This document shows positions 54,801 through 63,905 of a stretch of 64,000 bases of DNA, one piece after another. Made by a program: the position numbers and the translations under genes. Source of the DNA: Cobetia marina (GTDB lineage Bacteria > Pseudomonadota > Gammaproteobacteria > Pseudomonadales > Halomonadaceae); the NCBI RefSeq assembly GCF_001720485.1, contig NZ_CP017114.1, positions 1,550,001 to 1,614,000 of the forward strand. Direction: 5' to 3'. Positions within the stretch are counted from its first letter, which is position 1. Each line of letters starts with the position of its first letter. Under the pieces are notes generated by a model. The model searched no databases, was not told where the DNA came from, and saw only the letters and a program-made list of their open reading frames with translations.

Positions 54801-56516
54801 ATGACAATTTCCAGATTCTTGCTCCGGGCCGGGTGCCTGGTGGCGGTAGCGTGCCTGAACGCCAGCCCTGCTATGGCAGCCGGCCTGGACAGCGGTTCCA
54901 TCCTGTCCAGCAATGACCAGGCATCCAGCATTCCGCAGAAGACGGGCGGCGTGGAAGATAAGGCCCGTGCAGATTATCGCTCCGGCACTTATGGGCCGGT
55001 GACAGAGCAGGCACCGCAGGACCCAGACAGCCTGCCGCCATTCGGAGAAAACCTCTTCAGCGGCGGCTTCCGAGGCGTGATGGCCGATGGCCTCAACAGC
55101 AGCTATACCATCAAGCCAGGTGATCAGATCACCCTGCGCGTCTGGGGTGGTGTCGAGATGGAAAAGGTGCTGCCCGTCGATGCGCAAGGCAACATCTTCC
55201 TGCCGGGTATCGGCCCGGTGATGGTGCAGGGCACCACCAATGCCCAGCTGGACGGCAAGGTACGCGCGGCCATCCAGGAGGTGTATCCGGAAAATGTCAG
55301 CGTCTACACCAACCTGCAGGGCGTGCAGCCGGTGGGCGTCTTCGTCACCGGGTATGTCAAGAATCCGGGCCGTTATGCCGGCACCCCGAATGATTCCATG
55401 CTGTATTTCCTTGATCAGGCCGGCGGTATCGACCAGGCACTCGGCAGCTACCGCAAGATCATGATCAAGCGCAACGGCCGCGTCATCAATACGGTCGATC
55501 TCTATGACTTCCTGATCAACGGCGAGATCGCCCGTCCGCAGTTCCGCGATGGCGATACCGTCGTCGTCGAGGAGCGTGGCCCGGCCATCAGCGTGGTGGG
55601 AGATGTCGAGCGTGACTATCGCTATGAACTCACCGACTCGCGCCTGAGCGGGGAAGACGTGCTGAACCTGGCGCGCCTCAAGTCCGGTGTCTCGCACGTG
55701 CTGCTGCGCGGCTCGCGCTCCGAAGGCCCCATCTCGCGCTATCTGCCGGTGGCGGAATTCCGTGGCGCTGACGTACGTGCCGGGGATGAAGTGCTGTTTA
55801 GTGCCGACCAGCGCGACGAGACCATCGTCGTGCAGCTGGAAGGCAGCTTCTATGGCCCCTCACGCTATGCACTGCCGCGGGATGCTCATCTGGGCGAATT
55901 GCTCAACGCCGTCGGCGTGCCGAAAGGACTGACCGACTACCAGAGCGTTTCCATTCGTCGTGAGAGCGTCAAGGAACAGCAGGCGCAGGCACTGCATGAT
56001 AGCCTCAAGCGTCTTCAGGCCACCTATCTTGGCGCGTCTTCCTCGACCACCGAAGAATCCGAGCTTCGTGTCCAGGAAGCCGCGATGATCGAGAAGTTCG
56101 TCGAGCAGGCCAAGAAGGAAGAGCCGACCGGACGACTGGTCGTGGCACGTGACGACGGCAACATCGCCGATGTGCGTCTGCAGGACGGCGATGTCATTAC
56201 CATCCCGGAAGTCAGCGATTCCCTGCTGATCAGCGGCGAAGTCGTGGTGCCTCAGGCCGTGGTCTACACCCAGGGCATGACGGTGATGGACTATATCAAC
56301 AGTGCCGGTGGTTTCACCCAGCACGCGGATGAAGACCAGATTCTGGTCGTGCGCCAGAACGGCGCCGTCCGCCGTGCCGAGGAAGTCGAGCTGCGCTCGG
56401 GTGACCAGATTCTGGTACTGCCGGAACCGCCGACCAAGAACCTGCAGCTGGCCACCAGCATCACGCAGATTCTCTATCAGGTCGCCGTTGCCACCAAAGT
56501 TGCGATAGACCTTTGA
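54801..56516 (+). CDS. kpsD: KpsD-like periplasmic/outer-membrane polysaccharide export protein
   Basis: 571 residues, similar to KpsD length (about 558). Signal peptide (MTISRFLLRAGCLVAVACLNASPAMA) without a lipobox, poly-export domain (YTIKPGDQITLRVWGGVEM, GNIFLPGIGPVMVQG), and several SLBB domains (GVFVTGYVKNPGRYAG; VVQLEGSFYGPSRYALP; LLISGEVVVPQAVVYTQG). A coiled segment lies near residues 385-450. It moves ABC-exported capsule across the envelope with KpsE. The codons for the signal peptide contain an exact ops element. The stop lies two bases before kpsM. Confidence 0.93.
   Translation: MTISRFLLRAGCLVAVACLNASPAMAAGLDSGSILSSNDQASSIPQKTGGVEDKARADYRSGTYGPVTEQAPQDPDSLPPFGENLFSGGFRGVMADGLNSSYTIKPGDQITLRVWGGVEMEKVLPVDAQGNIFLPGIGPVMVQGTTNAQLDGKVRAAIQEVYPENVSVYTNLQGVQPVGVFVTGYVKNPGRYAGTPNDSMLYFLDQAGGIDQALGSYRKIMIKRNGRVINTVDLYDFLINGEIARPQFRDGDTVVVEERGPAISVVGDVERDYRYELTDSRLSGEDVLNLARLKSGVSHVLLRGSRSEGPISRYLPVAEFRGADVRAGDEVLFSADQRDETIVVQLEGSFYGPSRYALPRDAHLGELLNAVGVPKGLTDYQSVSIRRESVKEQQAQALHDSLKRLQATYLGASSSTTEESELRVQEAAMIEKFVEQAKKEEPTGRLVVARDDGNIADVRLQDGDVITIPEVSDSLLISGEVVVPQAVVYTQGMTVMDYINSAGGFTQHADEDQILVVRQNGAVRRAEEVELRSGDQILVLPEPPTKNLQLATSITQILYQVAVATKVAIDL
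54842..54853 (+). promoter_or_regulatory. Second ops element, inside the kpsD signal-peptide codons
   Basis: GGCGGTAGCGTG, identical to the one before wza; identity extends nine more bases (CCTGAACGC). It lies 41 bases after the kpsD ATG on the coding strand. Downstream genes form a long AT-rich capsule operon, the usual target of RfaH. An ops element within coding sequence is unusual. Confidence 0.8.
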
Positions 56517-56518
56517 TC

Positions 56519-57373
56519 ATGGCCAATGACATGAACAGTGACATGAACCCTCCATCGAACCGCGCAACAGGTGACAACAAGAGCGGGCCCAAGGCCCGCT
56601 CCGCTTGGGCCGTAACGCGCAGCGTCTGGTATGCCATGTTCATTCGCGAAGCGATTGGCCGTACGATGACGGATCGTATGGGTTGGTTCTGGATGGTACT
56701 CGAGCCCTTCGCAATGGTAGCCCTGATGGTGGGTATCCGCTCCTTTATAAAAGGGGATGGATTGATAATGAATGCGCCATTCATTCCATGGATGGTGACT
56801 GGCTTGATGGGGTTTTATTTGCTCCGCGATGGTATGTTGCGAGGTATGGGGGCAGTCAAGGCAAATCAGGCATTGTTTACCTATCGCCAGGTGCAGACAA
56901 CTGATCCTGTCTTCGTTCGTATCTTTCTTGATGGCATGCTGCGTACTTTCGTGCTGATACTTTTCATCAGTGTGGGGCTGCTATTAGGTTTGGAAATTTA
57001 TCCAGATGATGTTGTGAGTGCATTCTTCAGCTGGTTTTCATTATGGACTCTTGGGCTAGGTTTCGGACTGGCCCTCTCCGCGTTGGCGACATTGATTGAA
57101 GAGATAGAGAAGATAATAAAATTAGCAAGCCTGCCATTGCTACTCATCTCTGGTGTAATGTTCCCATTGAATCACTTACCTCATTGGCTCCTTGAATATG
57201 TGATGCTCAACCCTATACCTCATGGATTAGAATTGTTGAGGTTAGGTTTTTTTGAAAATTATCATATGGTTAAAGGTACTAGCGAGCTATATCTGTGGGC
57301 CTTTATATTAGGATTTAATGCTCTAGGCCTCATGTTACATATCCGTTTTTCTCATAAACTCAAGGCAAAATGA
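56519..57373 (+). CDS. kpsM: Capsule ABC transporter permease
   Basis: 284 residues, ABC-2 type with six membrane segments. Features include RSVWYAMFIREAIGRTMTDRMGWFWMVLEPFAMVALMVGIRSF and the terminal LNPIPHGLELLRLGFFENYH. Cytosolic N-terminus is about 35 residues and rich in Asn/Asp. GC content falls after about 56,740, within the gene. Pairs with KpsT to export lipid-anchored capsule. Confidence 0.93.
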   Translation: MANDMNSDMNPPSNRATGDNKSGPKARSAWAVTRSVWYAMFIREAIGRTMTDRMGWFWMVLEPFAMVALMVGIRSFIKGDGLIMNAPFIPWMVTGLMGFYLLRDGMLRGMGAVKANQALFTYRQVQTTDPVFVRIFLDGMLRTFVLILFISVGLLLGLEIYPDDVVSAFFSWFSLWTLGLGFGLALSALATLIEEIEKIIKLASLPLLLISGVMFPLNHLPHWLLEYVMLNPIPHGLELLRLGFFENYHMVKGTSELYLWAFILGFNALGLMLHIRFSHKLKAK

Positions 57374-57376
57374 CCA

Positions 57377-58459
57377 ATGAAAGCCTTTATCAAGCGCCAG
57401 CCACACTGGGCAATAGCCATATTATCTATTCTTATAGTAACCAATTATTGGAGTTTTTGGGCAACAGATCGTTATGTATCCAAGGCAACAGTTGTCCTAG
57501 AAAGTCCTCAAATTACCTCAACTGAAGTCAGTTTTTCTTCAATGTTATCGGGGGGAAGTTCAGATAAAGATCTTCTGCTGTTAAGAGAGTATCTTCTTTC
57601 TACTGATATGCTCAAGATAGTGGATAACAAGCTAGGGTTTCGTCAACACTATAGTGAGCATGGGGACTTTTTCTCGACGCTGAGTGATGCAGATGCGCCA
57701 ATCGAAGAATTACATGATTATTACCTGAATCGTGTTCATGTAGAAATGGATGAATATGCTGGCGTATTGAATGTAGAAGTCCAAGCTTATACACCTGATT
57801 TTGCCCATAAGATGACGCAACTGTTGCTCGATGAGGGTGAGGCTCATATGAATGATATGGGGCGTCGTTTGGCAGATGAACAAGTTACATTCCTAGAGGA
57901 ACAACTGGGTCGTCTAGAATCCAGATTGGATGATACCCGAGATGAGCTTTTAAAATTCCAAAATAAAGAAGGTCTGGTATCTCCGACCAGTACTGTTGAA
58001 AGTATTAACCAGGTGGTAGCGACTCTTGAGGGACAGCTTGCGACGCTCCAGGCTCAGCGGAAAGCATTGGCGAGTTATCAGAGCAACCGTTCCGCTGACA
58101 TGAAAAAAGTTTCAGCTCAAATTGAAGCCATGCGAGAGCAAATCCTAAAACAGAGAGATAGACTTGCTCAGGCAACAGGAGATTCATTGAATGCAGTATC
58201 CTCTCAGTATCAATCCTTGGAATTAAAAGCGAGATTTGCACAAGAGACATATTCGGGAGCTATCTCTGCTTTGGAAAGTACTCGGCTCGAGGCCGCGCGT
58301 AAGTTGAAACAGGTGAGTATTTTACAGAGTCCACTATTGCCTGAATATTCTACTGAGCCAAGAAGAGTTTACAATATTACAGTATTTGCTTTGATTACAA
58401 TTTTCTTGTCGTTTATTGCCAGCATGCTATTACTAATCATCAAAGAGCATCGGGATTAA
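57377..58459 (+). CDS. kpsE: Capsule export inner-membrane co-polymerase-like protein
   Basis: 360 residues: N-terminal membrane helix (AIAILSILIVTNYWSFWA), periplasmic domain with the family-typical RYVSKATVVLESPQI and long coiled coils (about 150-280), and a C-terminal helix (ITVFALITIFLSFIASMLLLII). KpsE links KpsMT to KpsD across the periplasm. It starts three bases after kpsM and ends two bases before kpsT. Confidence 0.9.
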   Translation: MKAFIKRQPHWAIAILSILIVTNYWSFWATDRYVSKATVVLESPQITSTEVSFSSMLSGGSSDKDLLLLREYLLSTDMLKIVDNKLGFRQHYSEHGDFFSTLSDADAPIEELHDYYLNRVHVEMDEYAGVLNVEVQAYTPDFAHKMTQLLLDEGEAHMNDMGRRLADEQVTFLEEQLGRLESRLDDTRDELLKFQNKEGLVSPTSTVESINQVVATLEGQLATLQAQRKALASYQSNRSADMKKVSAQIEAMREQILKQRDRLAQATGDSLNAVSSQYQSLELKARFAQETYSGAISALESTRLEAARKLKQVSILQSPLLPEYSTEPRRVYNITVFALITIFLSFIASMLLLIIKEHRD

Positions 58460-58461
58460 TT

Positions 58462-59565
58462 ATGATAGAGATAAATGGTCTCTATAAGCGATATCGTAAC
58501 CATCATAGCAACCCATGGATATTAAAGAATGTAAATATTGTCATACCTGCAGGCGTAAGCGTAGGTTTGATTGGCGCCAATGGCGCAGGAAAGTCTACCT
58601 TGTTGCGGCTTATCGCTGGGATGGATACTCCTGATAGGGGAGAGGTTGTTCGCCATAGTCGGGTATCATGGCCAGTTGGCTTATCTGGAGGGATGCAGGG
58701 TAGCTTGACAGGACGCCAAAATGTGAAATTTGTTGCTAGAGCTCAAGGTAGGAATGATGATGTAGAGCGTATAGTATCCTTTGTAAAAGATTTTGCAGAA
58801 ATAGGCGAGGCTTTCGATAAACCTGTAAAGACTTACTCTTCAGGTATGCGATCAAGGCTATCTTTTGGTTTATCTTTTGCTTTTGATTTTGACATATATA
58901 TATCTGATGAGGCAACTTCAGTTGGCGACAGGGTGTTTAAAGCTAAGGCTCAAGACCTGTTTAGCAAAAATGTAAAAAAGTCTTCAATCATTATGGTTTC
59001 ACATAGTGAAGGAATTCTTCGCGAAAATTGTAAATCTGGAATCTATATAAAAGAATCAAATGCTCTATGGTTTGATGATATCGATGATGCTTTATTGGCG
59101 TATCATCTGGATTCAGAGAGTAAATCACAAGAGGCCTATAGCTATTCCGATCCAATTGATGACTTAGCTTCTATGAGTCATAAAGAGTTACAAAATTTAA
59201 TTCAGAGGAAAAAAGCTCGGCTAAATAGCCTTTGGAAAGTAGTAATTTGTGCTAAAGAGGCAGGTTGGCCAAAAAAAGAAATTATTGTTTTAAATACAAT
59301 TCATAAAAAATGGAAGTTTGAACTGCGAAAAACAACAGAATTTTTTGAATCCACAAGCCAAGGGCAGTTAAAAAAAGCAAAACAGAACATCGTAACTATG
59401 CAAAAGGCATACTCCGCCATACAATATAGCAAAAATGAACTATATACCAGTCAGCATTTAATGCATGATGCAACTGTCACTAAAGTCATTGACAAGGCAA
59501 TCTTGTTAGTTAGAGACCAAAAGGCAAAAGCTCAAATAGATTATGAATCTTTAGAGAATACGTGA
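58462..59565 (+). CDS. kpsT: Capsule ABC transporter ATP-binding protein with C-terminal extension
   Basis: 367 residues. Residues 1-220 are a KpsT ATPase: Walker A GANGAGKST, signature YSSGMRSRLSFGL, Walker B DIYISDEATSVGD, H-loop VSHS. The remaining 145 or so residues (Lys/Gln-rich, predicted helical) have no counterpart in E. coli KpsT (219 residues). Some ABC exporters of this type carry a C-terminal substrate-binding domain, but this tail looks helical rather than beta-sandwich. AT-rich region. Confidence 0.9.
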   Translation: MIEINGLYKRYRNHHSNPWILKNVNIVIPAGVSVGLIGANGAGKSTLLRLIAGMDTPDRGEVVRHSRVSWPVGLSGGMQGSLTGRQNVKFVARAQGRNDDVERIVSFVKDFAEIGEAFDKPVKTYSSGMRSRLSFGLSFAFDFDIYISDEATSVGDRVFKAKAQDLFSKNVKKSSIIMVSHSEGILRENCKSGIYIKESNALWFDDIDDALLAYHLDSESKSQEAYSYSDPIDDLASMSHKELQNLIQRKKARLNSLWKVVICAKEAGWPKKEIIVLNTIHKKWKFELRKTTEFFESTSQGQLKKAKQNIVTMQKAYSAIQYSKNELYTSQHLMHDATVTKVIDKAILLVRDQKAKAQIDYESLENT

Positions 59566-59664
59566 TTTCAAAGTATGCTTTAATTTAAATAATATTAAAG
59601 CTATTTCGTCCATATTCTATAAATGTTAATTTAAAAATCACAATTTAAAACTTAAGGAGAAAGT

Positions 59665-62600
59665 ATGAAAGCATTAGTATGGAATCCTCTGTGGGGTGCT
59701 CAAGGAGATCTCAATTTTTTCAAAAATTGCTTTGTTAAGCATCTAAATCTTCAGGCTGATATACTAAATAAAGAAGGATGGCAGGTAGATGTTATAGTTC
59801 CAGCTTGGTTTGACAATACATCTTACAATAAGCATATAGGTGTAGGTTATATTGAAGTATCTTTGCTGGAAGCAAAAGATCTTGTCGAAGGGGTTGAGGA
59901 CGTTACTAAAGAGCTCTATTCAAATCCTAATTCAGAGCTATCACAGAAGATAATAGATTTTTTAGCTAATCGGATTAAAACTGACTATGACGTCATATTG
60001 GTTTGGGAAAATCCAGTTCCATTCCTTAAGCAAATTTTCAAAGATAGCTTAATAATAAATCAGATGCCTGGTTTCTTCAGTCGTCCACCATATCCACATA
60101 CGGTGTGTTTCGATCCTCAAGGTCTATATAAAGACTCAGTTCTTTATACAGACTTTACAAAGTTCATTAGCAATAATGATGACGATTCAATAGTAGATTT
60201 TAAGAATAAAGTTAAATCAGAAATCAAAAGTATAAATCCTGTTAAAGTTGAGGATATTTATGAAGGTGAGTTAGGGAATTTTGTATTACTTCCCTTGCAA
60301 ACTTCACATCACTATTCATTTAATGTTGACTCTAAAGGTTCCGATCAATTAGATATAGTATTAAGAAATATTACTGAGCATAAAGATACATCGGCTATTA
60401 TCGCAACACAGTATATTAGCCCGCATATATCCGAAAAACCTCTCACACCCAATGTCGTTGATCAATTACAACAGATATACACTGGTTTTATTTATCCACA
60501 AAAATTAGAAAAAATACCATCAATTTCGCAATATATTTTACCATATGTTGACGGCGTCTCAGGCTTTAGTTCATCTTTATTAGTACAAGCAATTGCTTGG
60601 GATTTAGCAGTATATCCTGATAAAAGAAGTTATCTTAGTCCTTTAGCGGATCTAAATACTATGGACCCTGAAGCTAAAAATAAATTCTTATCCACAGTGA
60701 TATTCCGCTATCAACCTCTTGCAAGTAAAGTTACAACTGATGGTCCCTTTTTAAGCAAGTTATTAAATAATATGATCGATAAAAAGAAATCTGGGTCTAA
60801 GGGCTCAGATTTATTATGTGATTTTCGAGAGATTAATTCAGAATATAGCAGTTTAATTTTAAAATCTTTCAGAGGTAATGCAGCTTCCAAACACTTACCT
60901 AAGCATAATGTTGCTAAAGAAGCTAGCATAGCAGATTTCAATAAAGCTTTTCGTGCTATAAGCAACCCTGATACTAAAGTTGTTTCTTTCGATGTGTTTG
61001 ATACATTATTGGAGAGATCAGTAGAGACTCCCGCAGATGCATATAGGTTTATTGAAGATATCCTAATAGATCGATTAGGTATTGTGTATGATGGCTTTTC
61101 TAAGGTACGTTTAAACGCTGAGCTAACTAGTAGGGAGAAGAACACGACAGGGGAAATTACGCTTGATAGTATATACGACGAAATTCAGTCTCATTATCAA
61201 GTTACCAATAAAGAACTAATAGTTATCAAGGATATAGAACAGGAATGTGAACTTCAGTTACTAAAGCCTAGGCTACAGGGCCGAAAAATTTGGGAGCTAG
61301 CTTCGGAGCAAAGATTTCCTCTAGTTATTATCTCAGATATGTATCATAGCCATGATTTTGTGGAAAAAGCACTTAACTTGAATGGATATAAGAACTATTA
61401 TAGATTGTATGTTTCTTCTACTTTCAACAAACGGAAAAAAACAGGTGAACTATACGACGAAGTTATTAATGAGCTCTTGAGTAATGACCTTATAGTTAAA
61501 CCTAGTAATGTACTGCATATTGGCGATAATAAGCTGGCTGACATTGACCAAGCGCAAGATAAAGGCATTAGAGCATTCAGAATACCTAGGTCAATTGATA
61601 GAATGCGTCTCAATAATCACTATAAAAGTATTTTCCCTCCTAGAATTGGATCTGGAGAAAAATCTAGGAGTCTTATTGCGGGTTTAATATCAAGCAAGTT
61701 GTTTGATGAGTCTTCAGGTATTCAAGAAAGAGATACTCTTTTTCAAGGGGATGTTAAGAAATTTGGATATGCAGCATTAGGACCATTTATTTATGGTTTT
61801 GCCAAATGGCTACAGTATAAAGCTAAAAAAGATAAAATAACTAAATTATATTTTTTGTCGCGAGAGGGTTGGTTACTCAAGCAAGCTTATGACATAGTAG
61901 TACGTAATGATGAAAGTGCGATTCCTTCAGAATATCTATATGCTTCTCGAAGAGCTACTAGGGTTGCTTCCATAAAGTGTAAGAGCGATATATATAGCGT
62001 TGCGGGACAGCCATTTACAACTGGTGTAAAGCTTAGTTCATTATTGTATAATCGATTTGGTATTAGTAGCGACGATATTCCCCTAGAGATACTTGCTAAG
62101 TATAACTTCAATGCTGGGGACTGTATATTGGAGTCTGATCTAGAAACTAAGCGGAGTTTTGTTCAGTTAGCCAGTGAACTTAATGATTTGATTCTCAAGC
62201 AGGCAAGTGCAGAAAGACTTCCGTATTTAAATTATTTGTCATCTAAGGGGCTCTCATACGAGTCTAAGCCCGCTATTGTAGATATCGGCTGGAAAGCTAA
62301 TATGCAAGCTTCCCTAGGCAGCTTAATGCATCGAAACTTAGATGGATATTATTACGCAACTCTTGATGGCGTAGATAAATGGATCTCTAAAGGACATTCT
62401 TTGAGCTCTTATTTGGGTGATAATCTTAGTCAACTCTCTAAGGATGCTCTTGTATGTAATAGGCATATAGTTGAATTCTTAATCTGTAGTTCTGATAAAA
62501 GCTTGATCAACATGAACCAGATCGGAGCTAGGTTCTATCCTAACTTTAAAAATGAAGCCAATTACAGTTATAGAAAATCTTTAATAACAGAGCTGCATAA

Positions 62601-63156
62601 TGGCGCGGCTGAATTTGTCTCTGATGCTGTAAACTCCTTTGGTGAACTCCAAAAATCTATAATCCCATGCGTCAATACCTCAACTGCCGTTTTAACTTCA
62701 TACTTGAATAAGCCGCTTGCTAAAGATATAGAGTTATTAAAAAATGTATCTTTTGAAGACTCTTTTGGTGGAGTCGAAAATATGCAGCTTGTATCCGACA
62801 CTCAGAGAGATAAATCGGTTTGGAAATTAGGGTACGATAACTTACATTCTAAAAACACGACTAATAAAACTAAGCCTAAGCCAAAACCACGTGATAAACA
62901 AGCGTTAGTGCCTGATTCACATAGAGACAAAGGACACGCCCAAGAGGCAGATTCCTCATCTTCACTCTATGCGTCTTTGGTTGATTCATTTAAAATGAAA
63001 GTTCTATTGGTTGAGAAGTTTGTTGTTAAAAAAACATCAACGTTTGGTCAGTATAATAAATATATTAGATCGAGAGATGAGTTTTTTAAAGATAGTAAGT
63101 CAAAGATTTTTTCTAATTGGTATATTTTTATAGCTAATAAATTAGGTGAGAAATGA
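59665..63156 (+). CDS. Large composite capsule protein: Capsule_synth-like N-terminus, HAD phosphatase-like middle, unknown C-terminus
   Basis: 1163 residues, strong AAGGAG site. Residues 1-420 resemble capsule-synthesis transferases (VILVWENPVPFLKQ; VLLPLQTSHHYSFN; YILPYVDGVSGFSSSLLVQAIAWDLAVYP). Residues about 435-655 are a HAD domain with VVSFDVFDTLLERS, VIISDMYH and HIGDNKLADIDQAQ. Residues about 690-960 contain FGYAALGPFIYGFAKWLQYK and LYFLSREGWLLKQAYD, a domain often fused to HAD in surface-polysaccharide loci. The C-terminus (about 1060-1163) is Lys-rich. The likely role is synthesis of the serotype-specific repeat, but no classical GT motif is certain. Confidence 0.75.
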   Translation: MKALVWNPLWGAQGDLNFFKNCFVKHLNLQADILNKEGWQVDVIVPAWFDNTSYNKHIGVGYIEVSLLEAKDLVEGVEDVTKELYSNPNSELSQKIIDFLANRIKTDYDVILVWENPVPFLKQIFKDSLIINQMPGFFSRPPYPHTVCFDPQGLYKDSVLYTDFTKFISNNDDDSIVDFKNKVKSEIKSINPVKVEDIYEGELGNFVLLPLQTSHHYSFNVDSKGSDQLDIVLRNITEHKDTSAIIATQYISPHISEKPLTPNVVDQLQQIYTGFIYPQKLEKIPSISQYILPYVDGVSGFSSSLLVQAIAWDLAVYPDKRSYLSPLADLNTMDPEAKNKFLSTVIFRYQPLASKVTTDGPFLSKLLNNMIDKKKSGSKGSDLLCDFREINSEYSSLILKSFRGNAASKHLPKHNVAKEASIADFNKAFRAISNPDTKVVSFDVFDTLLERSVETPADAYRFIEDILIDRLGIVYDGFSKVRLNAELTSREKNTTGEITLDSIYDEIQSHYQVTNKELIVIKDIEQECELQLLKPRLQGRKIWELASEQRFPLVIISDMYHSHDFVEKALNLNGYKNYYRLYVSSTFNKRKKTGELYDEVINELLSNDLIVKPSNVLHIGDNKLADIDQAQDKGIRAFRIPRSIDRMRLNNHYKSIFPPRIGSGEKSRSLIAGLISSKLFDESSGIQERDTLFQGDVKKFGYAALGPFIYGFAKWLQYKAKKDKITKLYFLSREGWLLKQAYDIVVRNDESAIPSEYLYASRRATRVASIKCKSDIYSVAGQPFTTGVKLSSLLYNRFGISSDDIPLEILAKYNFNAGDCILESDLETKRSFVQLASELNDLILKQASAERLPYLNYLSSKGLSYESKPAIVDIGWKANMQASLGSLMHRNLDGYYYATLDGVDKWISKGHSLSSYLGDNLSQLSKDALVCNRHIVEFLICSSDKSLINMNQIGARFYPNFKNEANYSYRKSLITELHNGAAEFVSDAVNSFGELQKSIIPCVNTSTAVLTSYLNKPLAKDIELLKNVSFEDSFGGVENMQLVSDTQRDKSVWKLGYDNLHSKNTTNKTKPKPKPRDKQALVPDSHRDKGHAQEADSSSSLYASLVDSFKMKVLLVEKFVVKKTSTFGQYNKYIRSRDEFFKDSKSKIFSNWYIFIANKLGEK

Positions 63157-63896
63157 AGACTGCCTTCGTTCATATTAAAGACACTGTTAATACAGGTGAT
63201 AAAGCATGTACGCCCTTTCACTACTTTGATTTTCCTGAGCCTGAGTGTTTCGACTTAAAAGACAATATACCTAGCTGTGATACTGTCATATATGGTGGTG
63301 GTGCTATCGAGCCAAAATTAAGGAATGAAAAGCTACATCATAATGTTGACGCTAAACACAAAATCGCATGGGGGATAGGCACCTCTAGAAGCAGAAGTAA
63401 GGAGCATGGCCCTTTGGTTGATGACTTAGACCTATGTGGTGTAAGGGAAGTTGGCCGTGAAATTAATGCAGGGCCTAATGTTTATTATGTGCCATGTGTA
63501 AGTTGTATGTCTCCATTATTTGATATACCTTATAAAGAAGATATGGAAATTAGTATTTATAAACATGCCGCTAAAGATAATATTATAAATGATTCTGGTT
63601 TGCCTACGATTAACAATCGTGCTCCTCTAGATGAAGCTATAGAGTTTATGGGGAGATCTCATGTAGTTATTACTAACTCTTTTCATGGAGTCTACTGGGC
63701 TACCATGCTAGGAAAAAAAGTAATTTGTTTTCCATTTTCTTCCAAGTTTTATGGTTATAAATATCCGCCTTCATATGCTAATAAGGAAAACTGGAGGCTA
63801 AAGCTTAATTCAGCACAGGCGCATCCTGATGCTCTGGATGATTGTCGTTCGCTCAATGTTAGTTTTTATAATTCTATTAAGAATCTAATTGGTTAG
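63153..63896 (+). CDS. Polysaccharide pyruvyl transferase family protein
   Basis: 247 residues. NTGDKACTPFHYFDFPEPE, DTVIYGGGAIEPKL, HKIAWGIGTSRSRS, GVREVGREI and the C-terminal HVVITNSFHGVYWATMLGKKVICFPF follow the pattern of the PS_pyruv_trans family, which adds pyruvate ketals or, in some members, transfers sugars. It starts four bases before the previous stop (ATGA). Somewhat shorter than typical (about 300). Expected to act on the capsule repeat. Confidence 0.85.
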   Translation: MKTAFVHIKDTVNTGDKACTPFHYFDFPEPECFDLKDNIPSCDTVIYGGGAIEPKLRNEKLHHNVDAKHKIAWGIGTSRSRSKEHGPLVDDLDLCGVREVGREINAGPNVYYVPCVSCMSPLFDIPYKEDMEISIYKHAAKDNIINDSGLPTINNRAPLDEAIEFMGRSHVVITNSFHGVYWATMLGKKVICFPFSSKFYGYKYPPSYANKENWRLKLNSAQAHPDALDDCRSLNVSFYNSIKNLIG

Positions 63897-63905
63897 GGAT
63901 AGATT

